Assembly: GCA_965267535.1 (NCBI GenBank) | Contig: OZ254082.1 | Coordinates: 3,782,001 to 3,846,000, forward strand | Origin: CAXBNB01 sp965267535 | Lineage (GTDB): Bacteria > Bacteroidota > Bacteroidia > Cytophagales > Cyclobacteriaceae | DNA length: 64,000 nt | Direction of reading: 5' to 3' | In this document: positions 53,094 through 61,480 of the stretch, piece after piece | Numbering within the stretch: position 1 is the stretch's first letter | Layout of the letters: each line of letters begins with the position of its first letter | Notes under the pieces: generated by a model | The model's input: the letters and a program-made list of their open reading frames with translations, nothing else | The model's database searches: none | Told to the model about the DNA's origin: nothing | Made by a program: the position numbers and the translations under genes

Positions 53094-54911
53094 TTACTCC
53101 TCAGATATAGTAGTAAGCGGTTCGATATTCTTTTCCGCTCCGGGGTACCCTTTATTCTGATTAATCCTGCCCTTAGTGTTGGCATTGATAGCCGCAGCTG
53201 GTATAGGATACAATGCATGATAAGGGCTCATGGTATATTCATCCCCATGAATGGTTTTTACTCCACGGTTATAAAAGTCTGTTTTCTCATCTATTCTATC
53301 GTACCAGAAGTTTTTTTCGTGAAAGTTGCTCAGGCTGTACGTCTGTCCATTGTATGCCATTTTTCCGGTTTTAGCAAAAATAAAAGCCATTCGGGTCAAT
53401 TCAGTGTTTCGGGTTTCCTCATAGTAGAGCTCCCTCACTCTTTCGTCCAGAATAGTCCCTATATTGACATCTCCCGGGGCTACATCAGCAGCTCCTGCCC
53501 GATTTCTTACAGCATTGATATCGGTCGCTGCATTCGCCAGCTCCCCTTTCCAATAATAAGCTTCTGCTCTCAACAGGTACGTTTCAGCCAGTCGGAATAT
53601 ATACCAATCCGAATCTCCTCCAGAAGGCTTGGTAGCTTCCGGATCCGGAATAAACAACTTGTAATGCGGCCATCCATACCAGTTTCTGATGGTGTCTGAG
53701 CACAATACCGTTCCCTCATTGTTTCGCAGCTGCAGGTTTTGTCCATAATAAGGGTTGCCTGCCGTTTTTAGCGACGGAGCATTATACACTATGTCTTCCA
53801 TGTCGATCCAGTTGCCCGGAGCATGTCGCAGATCATTTGGATCGGTCCATACTTCTTTGGTACTGTAAATTACGCCTCTGTTTCGTCCGATACCTCTTCC
53901 ATATGCATTTACCTGATCTATCTCTATGCCGGGTCTGTCACTCATACCATTGGCTCCATCAGGCGTATTGATAAAGCGCCACCAAAGCGGCACAGCCTGT
54001 CTCATAGCACTGGTAGTAGTAGCTTTCCCCTCTTCACCAATCCTGCTTATCCCCATCAGGATACTTTCTGAATTGGTTTTATTACCCGGCCGGTGCAAAT
54101 CCCAGATGACGTTTTTAGAAGCATCGTTCAGGTCTACTCCAAATCTATCGGTAACCAGGGAGTATCCACCATCTATCACAGCAGTAGCTGAAGCTATGGC
54201 GTCATCAAACTCTGCCAAAGACAAGTTTACCTTGGTCAGCAAATGATTGACTGCACCCTTGCTAATCTCGCCGTGATTGGCCTGAGCGGGCACCCACTGA
54301 GCCGCCTGATCCAGATCTTCTTTCATTTTATTGAGAATAGTTTCCCGGGCAGTAGACACAAAATCCAATTTGGGAGAGGTGTACTCTTTGAGCAACAACG
54401 GCACATCTCCAAATTGATTGGTAAGCCTGTAGTATGCGTACGCTCTATGAAAATAAGCTATACCCAACACTTCATTTCGCTCATCTTCTGTATTGAATTC
54501 CGCATCGTCTATTCGGGAAATTACGGTATTGGCAAATTTTATATTTTCATACCATTTCCCCCAAAACCAACCGATACGGTTCGTATTTGAACTATTTAGA
54601 TTTGCATCGGGTAGTATGAGTAAATTCAAATCCTGTGCCGGACCTGACTTGTCTGTAGTACCTTCTACAGCTACTTCCGAAAAGATGTTTTCTGTAATAA
54701 TAGGCGCTCCGTCACCGTAAAATTCAGCCCGGATATTGAGGTGTGCCCTTGAGAGCATTGCTTTCATTCCTTCAGCACTTTGGAGTGCGTTTTCAGGGGT
54801 AAGAAACGACAACTGCTCATTTTCCAAAAACTCATCGCTACAACCTGACAACACTGCTAATTGTAGCAATCCTGCCAAAAAGATATTTATATAGGTTTTA
54901 TTCGTTTTCAT
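53094..54911 (-). CDS. SusD/RagB-like glycan-binding lipoprotein, PUL3
   Basis: A 605-aa surface lipoprotein with lipobox LSGC and CSDEFLE, a good surface-export signal. The N-terminal half carries FHRAYAYYRLTNQFGDVPLLLKEY (about 150) and the C-terminal half has TYLLRAEAYYWKGE (about 470), RVRELYYEETRNTEL (about 520), and YPIPAAAINAN (about 580). It starts 22 nt after susC and is the last gene of the operon, with no glycosidase or accessory lipoprotein following. The substrate is unknown. Confidence 0.95.
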   Translation of the reverse strand: MKTNKTYINIFLAGLLQLAVLSGCSDEFLENEQLSFLTPENALQSAEGMKAMLSRAHLNIRAEFYGDGAPIITENIFSEVAVEGTTDKSGPAQDLNLLILPDANLNSSNTNRIGWFWGKWYENIKFANTVISRIDDAEFNTEDERNEVLGIAYFHRAYAYYRLTNQFGDVPLLLKEYTSPKLDFVSTARETILNKMKEDLDQAAQWVPAQANHGEISKGAVNHLLTKVNLSLAEFDDAIASATAVIDGGYSLVTDRFGVDLNDASKNVIWDLHRPGNKTNSESILMGISRIGEEGKATTTSAMRQAVPLWWRFINTPDGANGMSDRPGIEIDQVNAYGRGIGRNRGVIYSTKEVWTDPNDLRHAPGNWIDMEDIVYNAPSLKTAGNPYYGQNLQLRNNEGTVLCSDTIRNWYGWPHYKLFIPDPEATKPSGGDSDWYIFRLAETYLLRAEAYYWKGELANAATDINAVRNRAGAADVAPGDVNIGTILDERVRELYYEETRNTELTRMAFIFAKTGKMAYNGQTYSLSNFHEKNFWYDRIDEKTDFYNRGVKTIHGDEYTMSPYHALYPIPAAAINANTKGRINQNKGYPGAEKNIEPLTTISEE

Positions 54912-54933
54912 CTTTAGTCATTTTAGGTTCTTA

Positions 54934-57900
54934 CTACAATGTCAGATTTACGCCGAGGGTAAAATATCTGGGCGAAGTGCTATTGCCCGATATACCGTCT
55001 ATTTCTATAGCTTCCGGATCATACAGCTCCCAATCTGGTGCCCACACACCTACATTTCGAATGTTTCCATATACTCTCAGGCTTTGCACGGATATCTTGT
55101 CGAGTATGGCCTGTGGTACCCGGTAAGCCACTGTTATGTTTTGTAACCGGATAAAAGATGATTTTCGGTACACATTGAAGCTTGAGCTACCCTGACTGGA
55201 AAACAATCTAGCCCATTCGTTGTTAGGGTTTTCTGCCGTCCAGTAAGGAGTCTGGTAAGAGTTTATTCTGTCAATAAAACCATTTCTGTTTTTGGCGTCA
55301 TTAAAAGCCCTGCTTTGCCCCCAGGCCGAATACATCTCCACCGACACACTCAGGTTTTCGCTGATCTGGAAGTCATTTACCATCGTCCATCTGAATCTGG
55401 GCTTGGCAAAACCCAAAAACTCATTGTCTTCTATAGTAAAGACCTTGTCGTCGTTCTTGTCGAGTATTTTAAAATCTCCGGGGGAAACACCGTATTCTTT
55501 TGCTTGCTCTGCTTCATCACTTTGCCAGATACCCAGCACTTTTTGCCCGTACAGCTCGTCTGTAGCATGACCGATAAACCACCTGTTGGTTATATCATCC
55601 AGCTCTTTTCCGTTTTCATCCAGATCACCATAGAGGGAGTTGATCTTATTTCGGTTTAGCGAAAAATTGAAACTGGTTGTCCATATCAGCTTGTTTCTAT
55701 CCATGTTTCTGGTTTTTACAGAAAACTCAACTCCGGAATTTTGTACCTCTCCCAGGTTGGTCAATACAGAGCTAAAGCCCAGCACATCGGGTAGTTTTCG
55801 GGCCACCAGCAGGTCGTTTGTTACCATTTTGTATGCATCTAACGAGCCGTCTACCACACCCTGCAGCACACTGAAATCCAGCCCAAAGTTCCAGGCCTGT
55901 GTTCTTTCCCATTTCAGGTTGTTATTGGCCATGGAGGTGTTGTTTAGCGTAGCTACAACCTGTGATCCGCCATTAGCATCTGCTATCAGGTTTTTGCCAT
56001 TGGCCAGGCGAGATATGGCTGCATAGCGTCCAATGTTTCTGTTGCCGTTTTCTCCCCAGGACAGCCTAAGCTTGAGAAAATCGAGGAAGTCCACATTAAA
56101 AAAGTTTTCTTCTGAAAGAACCCATCCCCCGGCAATGGAAGGAAAGGTGGCGCGACGGTTGTTTTCGCCAAAGGCTGAATAACCATCTCTCCTGAGCGCT
56201 ACCGAAAGCAGGTACCTGGACTCGTAAGAGTAGTTTATTCTACCCATCAGAGCATCACCGTTGCTCTTTTCGTCATTGCCACTTAGCATGGGGTTAGACC
56301 CAAACGACAAGGCATGAAAACCCAGGTCATCTGACGGTGAAAATATGCTGGTTCTACCTCTATCGTAAAATGATTCGTATTGCTCGGCATAAGCCAAAAA
56401 GGTAGCATTAATCGTATGCGAACCAAACGTTTTGTCAAAGCGCAAAATATTATCGAGCTGCCATTCGTGTATCTTCACATGATCTCTCCATGCATCTCCT
56501 GTAGCCCTACCTGGATGTTTTGACGAAAGATGCTCAAACCTATCGTGCCATTCAAAGCGCGTGGTGTATGCGATTTCGTACGAGAAGCCCAGTGGAAGAG
56601 CCACTTTACTATACATGCGGGAATTGAGTGTATTAAACTTTCTCAAACGACTGTTGTACGTTCTATCCAGAAAAGGATGACGTGCACCAGCTCCACTGTC
56701 GTCTTGTGGGCTTAGCCTCAGGTTGCCCTCTTCGTCAAATTCCGATCCCCAGGGTGATGCACGAACTATCTGAGCACGATCGGCAGCTATAGCTCCTTCG
56801 TCGCGGTTGGCAAACTGAGAATTTACTCCTACTGAAACAAATTCATTGACTTTAGCTTCTACATTTAAGCGTGAGCGTATTGTCTCAAATTCATCGCCTA
56901 CTGTTATCCCCTCGTTTTTAGTTCTGCCTACAGACCAGTAATATTTCAATTGGTCGCTGGCTCCAGACAAACTGATATTCATATCGGCTCTGGCTCCTAC
57001 CTGATTGATCTTATCATACCAATTGATGCTTTTACCCGCCAGGTAGTTTTCTTTTTCTATATCCTGAAAACCAATCCTGTTGAGCCACACAAGAGTAGGG
57101 TCTCCGGATGATCCGTCGTAGGCCAGCCAGTCGTTGAGCGACACTCCAGCAGGTAGATTATCCGGATTGTTGAATTTTCCGGGTTGTGTATCCTCACTCC
57201 CCACATTTATACTTTTAAATACATCGGTACGCCAGGCGGCATAACCATCCGGGTCGTAGGGCAATTGTTTGTTGCCATCGGTAGCTATACCAAAGCTGGA
57301 ACTGATGGATATCGTAGGCTTTCCGCTCTCTCCTCTTTTGGTTGTGATCAAAATGACTCCATTGGACCCTCTGGCGCCATATATGGCAGCAGAGCTGGCA
57401 TCTTTCATCACATCTACCTTGTCTATATCGTTGGGGTTGATGTCTGATAAGTCGCCATTGAAAATCATACCATCTACTACAATCAGCGGGCTACTACCGG
57501 CTGTCAGCGTATTTCTACCGCGTACTTCCAACTGGCTCACTCCTTTGGGCGAATTAGAAAATCCAACATTCAGCCCGGGCACGTTTGCACGCAGTATATC
57601 TGTAACTGAGTTGGGTGATTGATTGGCTATTTTTTGTGCATCTATTTGTGCCACTGCTCCTGTCAGGTCTTTCTTTTTGACAGTACCATAGCCTACCACT
57701 ACTACTTCTTCGAGCTGTGCTGCATCTAACTGCAGTTGTACATCGATCACACTTTGAGACATAACGGTTACATACTCTGTAGTATATCCCACATAAGAGA
57801 TTTCGAGTTTGGCGTTTTCAGGCACAATCAGGCTGTAGTTGCCTTCCAGATCTGTAGTGGTACCGGAGCTCGTTCCTTGTACCACTATAGAAGCTCCGGG

Positions 57901-58353
57901 CAAACCCTCACCGTTTTCGTCGGTAACTTTACCCGATATACTTACATCTACTACTACATTAGCGGATATATCGCTTCGCTCTACATCGTCGAAGCTCACC
58001 ACCTGAATAACTTCATTTAACTGCCTAAAGCCTAATTTATATTTTTTAGACAGCTGGAGTAGTATGTCGGAAAAGCGTGCATTCTTTAAGTCAAAATCTA
58101 TTTTCTTGTTGCTGCTTACATCAATTCCATTGTAATTGAAATGGTAGTCGGTTACTGATTCGAGATAAGCAAACGCTTCGGTTAGGGTTGATTTTTGAAG
58201 GTTGACCGATACAATCGCTTCTTTTACGCTGAGGGTGTTTTGCCCATGAGAAGGGCTGGCTATTAAAAGGTTGAGCGCCAGCAGTTCTACAACGCATACA
58301 TAGACGGACAATTTCATGACATGTATTACTAGTTGTATAGGTTTATTTTCCAT
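54934..58353 (-). CDS. SusC/RagA-like TonB-dependent transporter with STN domain, PUL3
   Basis: A 1139-aa outer-membrane importer. The signal peptide ends near SHGQ (38); an ATG at codon 13 (58315-58317) is an alternative start. The STN domain covers about 41-120 (YHFNYNGIDVSSNKKIDF), the carboxypeptidase-like domain about 138-210 (SGKVTDENGEGLPGAS), the TonB-box-like EEVVVVGYGTVKKKD about 213-228, the plug about 235-340 (DIDKVDVMKDASSAAIYG), and the barrel ends in LGVNLTL. It is regulated through the fecR/sigma pair upstream. Confidence 0.96.
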   Translation of the reverse strand: MENKPIQLVIHVMKLSVYVCVVELLALNLLIASPSHGQNTLSVKEAIVSVNLQKSTLTEAFAYLESVTDYHFNYNGIDVSSNKKIDFDLKNARFSDILLQLSKKYKLGFRQLNEVIQVVSFDDVERSDISANVVVDVSISGKVTDENGEGLPGASIVVQGTSSGTTTDLEGNYSLIVPENAKLEISYVGYTTEYVTVMSQSVIDVQLQLDAAQLEEVVVVGYGTVKKKDLTGAVAQIDAQKIANQSPNSVTDILRANVPGLNVGFSNSPKGVSQLEVRGRNTLTAGSSPLIVVDGMIFNGDLSDINPNDIDKVDVMKDASSAAIYGARGSNGVILITTKRGESGKPTISISSSFGIATDGNKQLPYDPDGYAAWRTDVFKSINVGSEDTQPGKFNNPDNLPAGVSLNDWLAYDGSSGDPTLVWLNRIGFQDIEKENYLAGKSINWYDKINQVGARADMNISLSGASDQLKYYWSVGRTKNEGITVGDEFETIRSRLNVEAKVNEFVSVGVNSQFANRDEGAIAADRAQIVRASPWGSEFDEEGNLRLSPQDDSGAGARHPFLDRTYNSRLRKFNTLNSRMYSKVALPLGFSYEIAYTTRFEWHDRFEHLSSKHPGRATGDAWRDHVKIHEWQLDNILRFDKTFGSHTINATFLAYAEQYESFYDRGRTSIFSPSDDLGFHALSFGSNPMLSGNDEKSNGDALMGRINYSYESRYLLSVALRRDGYSAFGENNRRATFPSIAGGWVLSEENFFNVDFLDFLKLRLSWGENGNRNIGRYAAISRLANGKNLIADANGGSQVVATLNNTSMANNNLKWERTQAWNFGLDFSVLQGVVDGSLDAYKMVTNDLLVARKLPDVLGFSSVLTNLGEVQNSGVEFSVKTRNMDRNKLIWTTSFNFSLNRNKINSLYGDLDENGKELDDITNRWFIGHATDELYGQKVLGIWQSDEAEQAKEYGVSPGDFKILDKNDDKVFTIEDNEFLGFAKPRFRWTMVNDFQISENLSVSVEMYSAWGQSRAFNDAKNRNGFIDRINSYQTPYWTAENPNNEWARLFSSQGSSSFNVYRKSSFIRLQNITVAYRVPQAILDKISVQSLRVYGNIRNVGVWAPDWELYDPEAIEIDGISGNSTSPRYFTLGVNLTL

Positions 58354-58453
58354 AAATTTGAACAGTTTTAGTAATGATCTATTTGTTATTAAGACGTCTG
58401 GGATGAGTAGTTGGGAAGACCGTCACATTTTCGTCAACTACCTATCCGCATTG

Positions 58454-58480
58454 AAGTGGTGCTGCCTGGCAGTGCCACTT
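58454..58480. terminator. stem-loop between fecR and susC, PUL3
   Basis: AAGTGGTGCTGCC (58454-58466) and GGCAGTGCCACTT (58468-58480) pair over 13 positions with two wobble or mismatched pairs. No T-run follows on the transcribed strand, so it is a weak terminator at best. The remaining 157-bp gap has TGACG-AAAATG-TGACG repeats on the minus strand near 58421-58436, a possible promoter feature. Confidence 0.4.
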
Positions 58481-58510
58481 TTAGTTTGTATTAGGGCTTA
58501 TTTCTATAGG

Positions 58511-59527
58511 CTATTGTGGTTTTTGGTTAAACTTTATTGCTACTTTTTTTCCTTCTACCTGATAGCTAAACCTAAGGGAGTATGAAAGACCTTTGAGGAC
58601 AGTCTCCAGATCTTCGTTTACATAAAACCCGGTATAATTCAACTCAGGCAGTTGTTTTTTATCGTATTGAAACTCTACGCCATACCATCTGCTTAGCTTA
58701 TTGAAAACCTGACGAGCGTCATCTTTTTCAAAATTCAGCCTGCCTTCTTTCCAGGCAAATGCATCGTTGTAATCGTAGGGGCGAACCTCCAGGGATTTTT
58801 CATGCACCAAAAGTTGCTCTCCGGGGGTAAGCACACGTTGTTGTCCCAGTGCTTTTACTTTTATACTACCTTCTAACAATGACACACTTGGTTCTTCGCA
58901 CCGGGTGGCATTGATCACAAAGGCTGTACCCAACACGATGGTTGTCATTCCCCCTGCTTTTACTATAAACGGCTTGTCTTTGTCGCTTACTACTTCAAAG
59001 AAGGCTTCTCCTTCCAGAGTTACTACTCTTTTATTGTTTTCAAATCGGGAAGGGTATCGGATTACACTGCCGGAGTTGATCTTGACCAGCGTACCATCCG
59101 GCAGTCGCGTCTGGGACTTTACACCCCGTGGTATCTTCTTTTCAACCATTTCTACAGTAGCCAATTCAGGTGTGGCCTGTGGCTTGTCTTTGTGAATTCC
59201 TAAATAGGTAAACAGGGCTACCAGTGCCACTACAGCAGCCACCTGAATCAGGCGCTTCCACATGGGCACTACCTTGCCTGGCGCATTATCGCCTGCTATG
59301 CGTTTGTCAAAGCGTTCTATCTCCTGCTCTACTTCCCGCTGTTCAATATTGCGCTGTTTAAACTTCAACGAAATAATAAATGCGCTGGCTTTTTGAAAAT
59401 CCTGATGGTGCTCGGGATTATCCTTCACCCATTGTTCCCACTTAGCACGTTCGTGTTGATATAACACATAGTTTTGAAAGGATTCGCTTTCAATCAACTC
59501 TTCCAAAACCGACTTATTACTTTCCAT
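58511..59527 (-). CDS. FecR-family anti-sigma factor, PUL3
   Basis: A 338-aa single-pass inner-membrane protein. The cytoplasmic part covers about 1-85, the TM segment about 87-107 (LIQVAAVVALVALFTYLGI), the FecR domain about 130-225 (SQTRLPDGTLVKINSGSVI), and a DUF4974-like C-terminal domain about 255-335. The Glu- and Gln-rich stretch IEQREVEQEIERF before the TM is unusual for the family but fits a helical linker. It lies 98 nt after sigma and upstream of susC. Confidence 0.94.
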   Translation of the reverse strand: MESNKSVLEELIESESFQNYVLYQHERAKWEQWVKDNPEHHQDFQKASAFIISLKFKQRNIEQREVEQEIERFDKRIAGDNAPGKVVPMWKRLIQVAAVVALVALFTYLGIHKDKPQATPELATVEMVEKKIPRGVKSQTRLPDGTLVKINSGSVIRYPSRFENNKRVVTLEGEAFFEVVSDKDKPFIVKAGGMTTIVLGTAFVINATRCEEPSVSLLEGSIKVKALGQQRVLTPGEQLLVHEKSLEVRPYDYNDAFAWKEGRLNFEKDDARQVFNKLSRWYGVEFQYDKKQLPELNYTGFYVNEDLETVLKGLSYSLRFSYQVEGKKVAIKFNQKPQ

Positions 59528-59625
59528 GATAAAATGTATGTTGTAATAAGTAGTTCTTTAAAAAGCTGTTTTGTACTCTTCTGAATTGAAAAAAATGTAA
59601 AAAAATAAGAAAAAGAAATGAAAAC

Positions 59626-60174
59626 TTAGGATAACACCCTGTTATCCAACCTACTACAAAACAACACCCAAAACACAAACAACACAGCTTGTTTTAGCTT
59701 TTTCAGGGTTTTGGACAGTAGGTTTCGAACCGATTGGTAATTCGTACCTGTAATTTTTTCTATTTCATCGTAGGAAAAGCCCTCGTAAAACCTAAGGTAC
59801 AAAATTTCTTTTTGCTTCGGAGTGAGGGTATCTATGGCCTCTTGCAACTTGTCCGAGCGGATGGCGAGGTTTTCCTGCTCTATGATATTGTCTTCAACCG
59901 AAACATCAAATGACTCCAGAGTTGAGCTGTCAGTATCATGCTGCTTTACAGACAGTTGTTTCAAAAGCAGGTTTCTAAGTGTACCGATCAGGTAGTTTTT
60001 GGGGTTTTCAATGCGAGCAAGTCTGGAGGGGTTTTGCCACAAGCCAAAAAAACAATCCTGTATACAATCTTTTACCAACTCTTCGTTGCGCACTAGCTTT
60101 ATTCCATAATGCATCATGGCCCGGTAGTATTCCCGGTAAAAAGAGTGAATAATGTCTGTGGTACTTTCTTGCAT
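59626..60174 (-). CDS. ECF sigma-70 factor, PUL3
   Basis: A 182-aa FecI-like sigma. Region 2 is at about 12-80 (DCIQDCFFGLWQNP) and region 4 at about 118-165 (PKQKEILYLRFYEGFSYDEI, then the recognition helix TGTNYQSVRNLLSKTLKKLK). The C-terminal tail VLFVFWVLFC is hydrophobic, as in the PUL1 sigma. The ATG at 60172-60174 lies 4 nt after a 15-bp hairpin (60179-60219), which is unusual and may restrict translation. Confidence 0.93.
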   Translation of the reverse strand: MQESTTDIIHSFYREYYRAMMHYGIKLVRNEELVKDCIQDCFFGLWQNPSRLARIENPKNYLIGTLRNLLLKQLSVKQHDTDSSTLESFDVSVEDNIIEQENLAIRSDKLQEAIDTLTPKQKEILYLRFYEGFSYDEIEKITGTNYQSVRNLLSKTLKKLKQAVLFVFWVLFCSRLDNRVLS

Positions 60175-60178
60175 AGGT

Positions 60179-60219
60179 CAATGCCAAATGTATAGAAAAA
60201 TCCATACAATTTGGCATTG
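60179..60219 (-). promoter_or_regulatory. long hairpin immediately upstream of the PUL3 sigma start codon
   Basis: CAATGCCAAATGTAT (60179-60193) and ATACAATTTGGCATTG (60204-60219) pair over 15 bp with a single bulged T, around a 10-nt spacer. Only 4 nt separate it from the sigma ATG on the minus strand. It could block ribosome access, act as an operator, or be the end of a mobile repeat. Confidence 0.7.
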
Positions 60220-60505
60220 CTAAATCTCATACTGATGTATCAGCTCATGCAATTATCCTGCTCAGAGTTTACGGAGAAGCACTCGTGTTTTTATTTTCAG
60301 ACCCAAGAAAAGGTTTGCTAAAACGCTTAAAACAAGCCTTTCTTTAGATTCTGGCTTTCTTCGTAAAGTCTGCTAATGCAGGGTTTATCGGGGCATTCCC
60401 AAATTCTGCTTTGTAATAGAACTCTAAGAAGAAACTAACTCAAGTGTTTTTTTCTCATTTTGCAGCACTTCTACTTTGTCTTGTCAAGTTGTATTTTTTT
60501 GAATT
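60220..60505. other. non-coding gap between PUL3 sigma and metallophosphoesterase
   Basis: It contains an imperfect hairpin, AAGAAAAGG near 60305 with CCTTTCTT near 60347, which could terminate the metallophosphoesterase transcript. It also holds a short peptide-like relic (60354-60430) listed separately. I see no intact gene. Confidence 0.5.
60354..60430 (-). pseudogene. possible C-terminal relic of a lost gene
   Basis: The minus strand reads an uninterrupted, protein-like peptide (LEFYYKAEFGNAPINP, then ALADFTKKARI) to a TAA stop at 60354-60356. It has no start codon. An adjacent frame just upstream reads VEVLQNEKKTLELVSS. Together they look like the end of a frameshifted gene. I do not recognise the family, and chance is possible. 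Confidence 0.25.
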
Positions 60506-61405
60506 TTAATAGGAATGAGCATGGTATGTATTTTCTACTGAACCGTCTTCATACAGGTCAAGAATAGCATACCCAGGAGGAGTCTGTTCTACCCAGTATC
60601 TTGAAGCTGATTTTTCATCACCGTCTTCCCACCAAAAACCACTCATAGCACCGTTGCAATAATAATTTACATTGTTGTAATAGACTTTGTCAAACAAATG
60701 CACATGACCGCTCACACATGAAATTTTCTTGTCTTTGTGTTTATAAAACAGATCGGTTATGTATGTTCTGTCGGTATGTGTACCTCCATTTATTCCTAAA
60801 ATCGGATAGTGTGACATACACAGTACATTGCTTCCTTTTTCCAATGCATTCAAATCTGCTTCCAGCCATTGGCGTTGTTCCTCATCCAAAGAACCCGCAT
60901 TTTTATTATTGCTATCCAGTACAACAAAATGCCAGCCTCCCTTATCGAAACTGTAATACCTACCCGGTATTTCCAATTGCTGCACGGCATATTCCTTGCC
61001 GTACATCGGGTCATTTTTGTCTGGTGCTGCCCACCACATATCATGGTTGCCCAGACAACTAAAAACTTCATACTGGTCAATTTCTTTCCTCACCTTTTTC
61101 CATATACTCCATTGCTCTGTCACTCGCTCCCGGGTTATATGGCTATAGTCTGCTGCATAGATCGTATCGCCACCATTAAGAAAAAAGTCTACCTTATGAT
61201 CCTTTATATCTCCTAAACACTGCTTAAACCGTTGGGGTGCGTTGTGCTCAGGGCGAATGTGCACATCGGTAATGTGGGCTATGCGAAGGCTCTTTTTCTT
61301 CTTCTTTTTGGCATCCCTCTTTGCTGTATCTGCCAAAGCCACAGGCGCTGCAAGTGCTACCCCTGTGGCTACTCCTATTCTTTTAATTATTTTGCGTCTA
61401 TTCAT
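60506..61405 (-). CDS. Tat-signal calcineurin-like metallophosphoesterase
   Basis: A 299-aa exported phosphoesterase. The N-terminus MNRRKIIKRIGVATGVALAA is a likely twin-arginine signal ending near ALA. Metal-ligand motifs in order: AHITDVHIRP (about 44), NGGDTIYAAD (about 77), CLGNHDMWW (about 117), MSHYPILG (about 197), and SGHVHLFD (about 232). Exported members in glycan loci may act on phosphorylated sugars; the substrate here is unknown. It follows a glycosidase-like lipoprotein by 75 bp on the same strand and ends about 330 bp before the PUL3 sigma gene. Confidence 0.88.
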   Translation of the reverse strand: MNRRKIIKRIGVATGVALAAPVALADTAKRDAKKKKKKSLRIAHITDVHIRPEHNAPQRFKQCLGDIKDHKVDFFLNGGDTIYAADYSHITRERVTEQWSIWKKVRKEIDQYEVFSCLGNHDMWWAAPDKNDPMYGKEYAVQQLEIPGRYYSFDKGGWHFVVLDSNNKNAGSLDEEQRQWLEADLNALEKGSNVLCMSHYPILGINGGTHTDRTYITDLFYKHKDKKISCVSGHVHLFDKVYYNNVNYYCNGAMSGFWWEDGDEKSASRYWVEQTPPGYAILDLYEDGSVENTYHAHSY

Positions 61406-61480
61406 TTTATAGTTTTTTTAGGCATGACATTATCAAAAAAAACATTTCGTTAGTACCGTATCAGCAAACTAAAATAAAAC

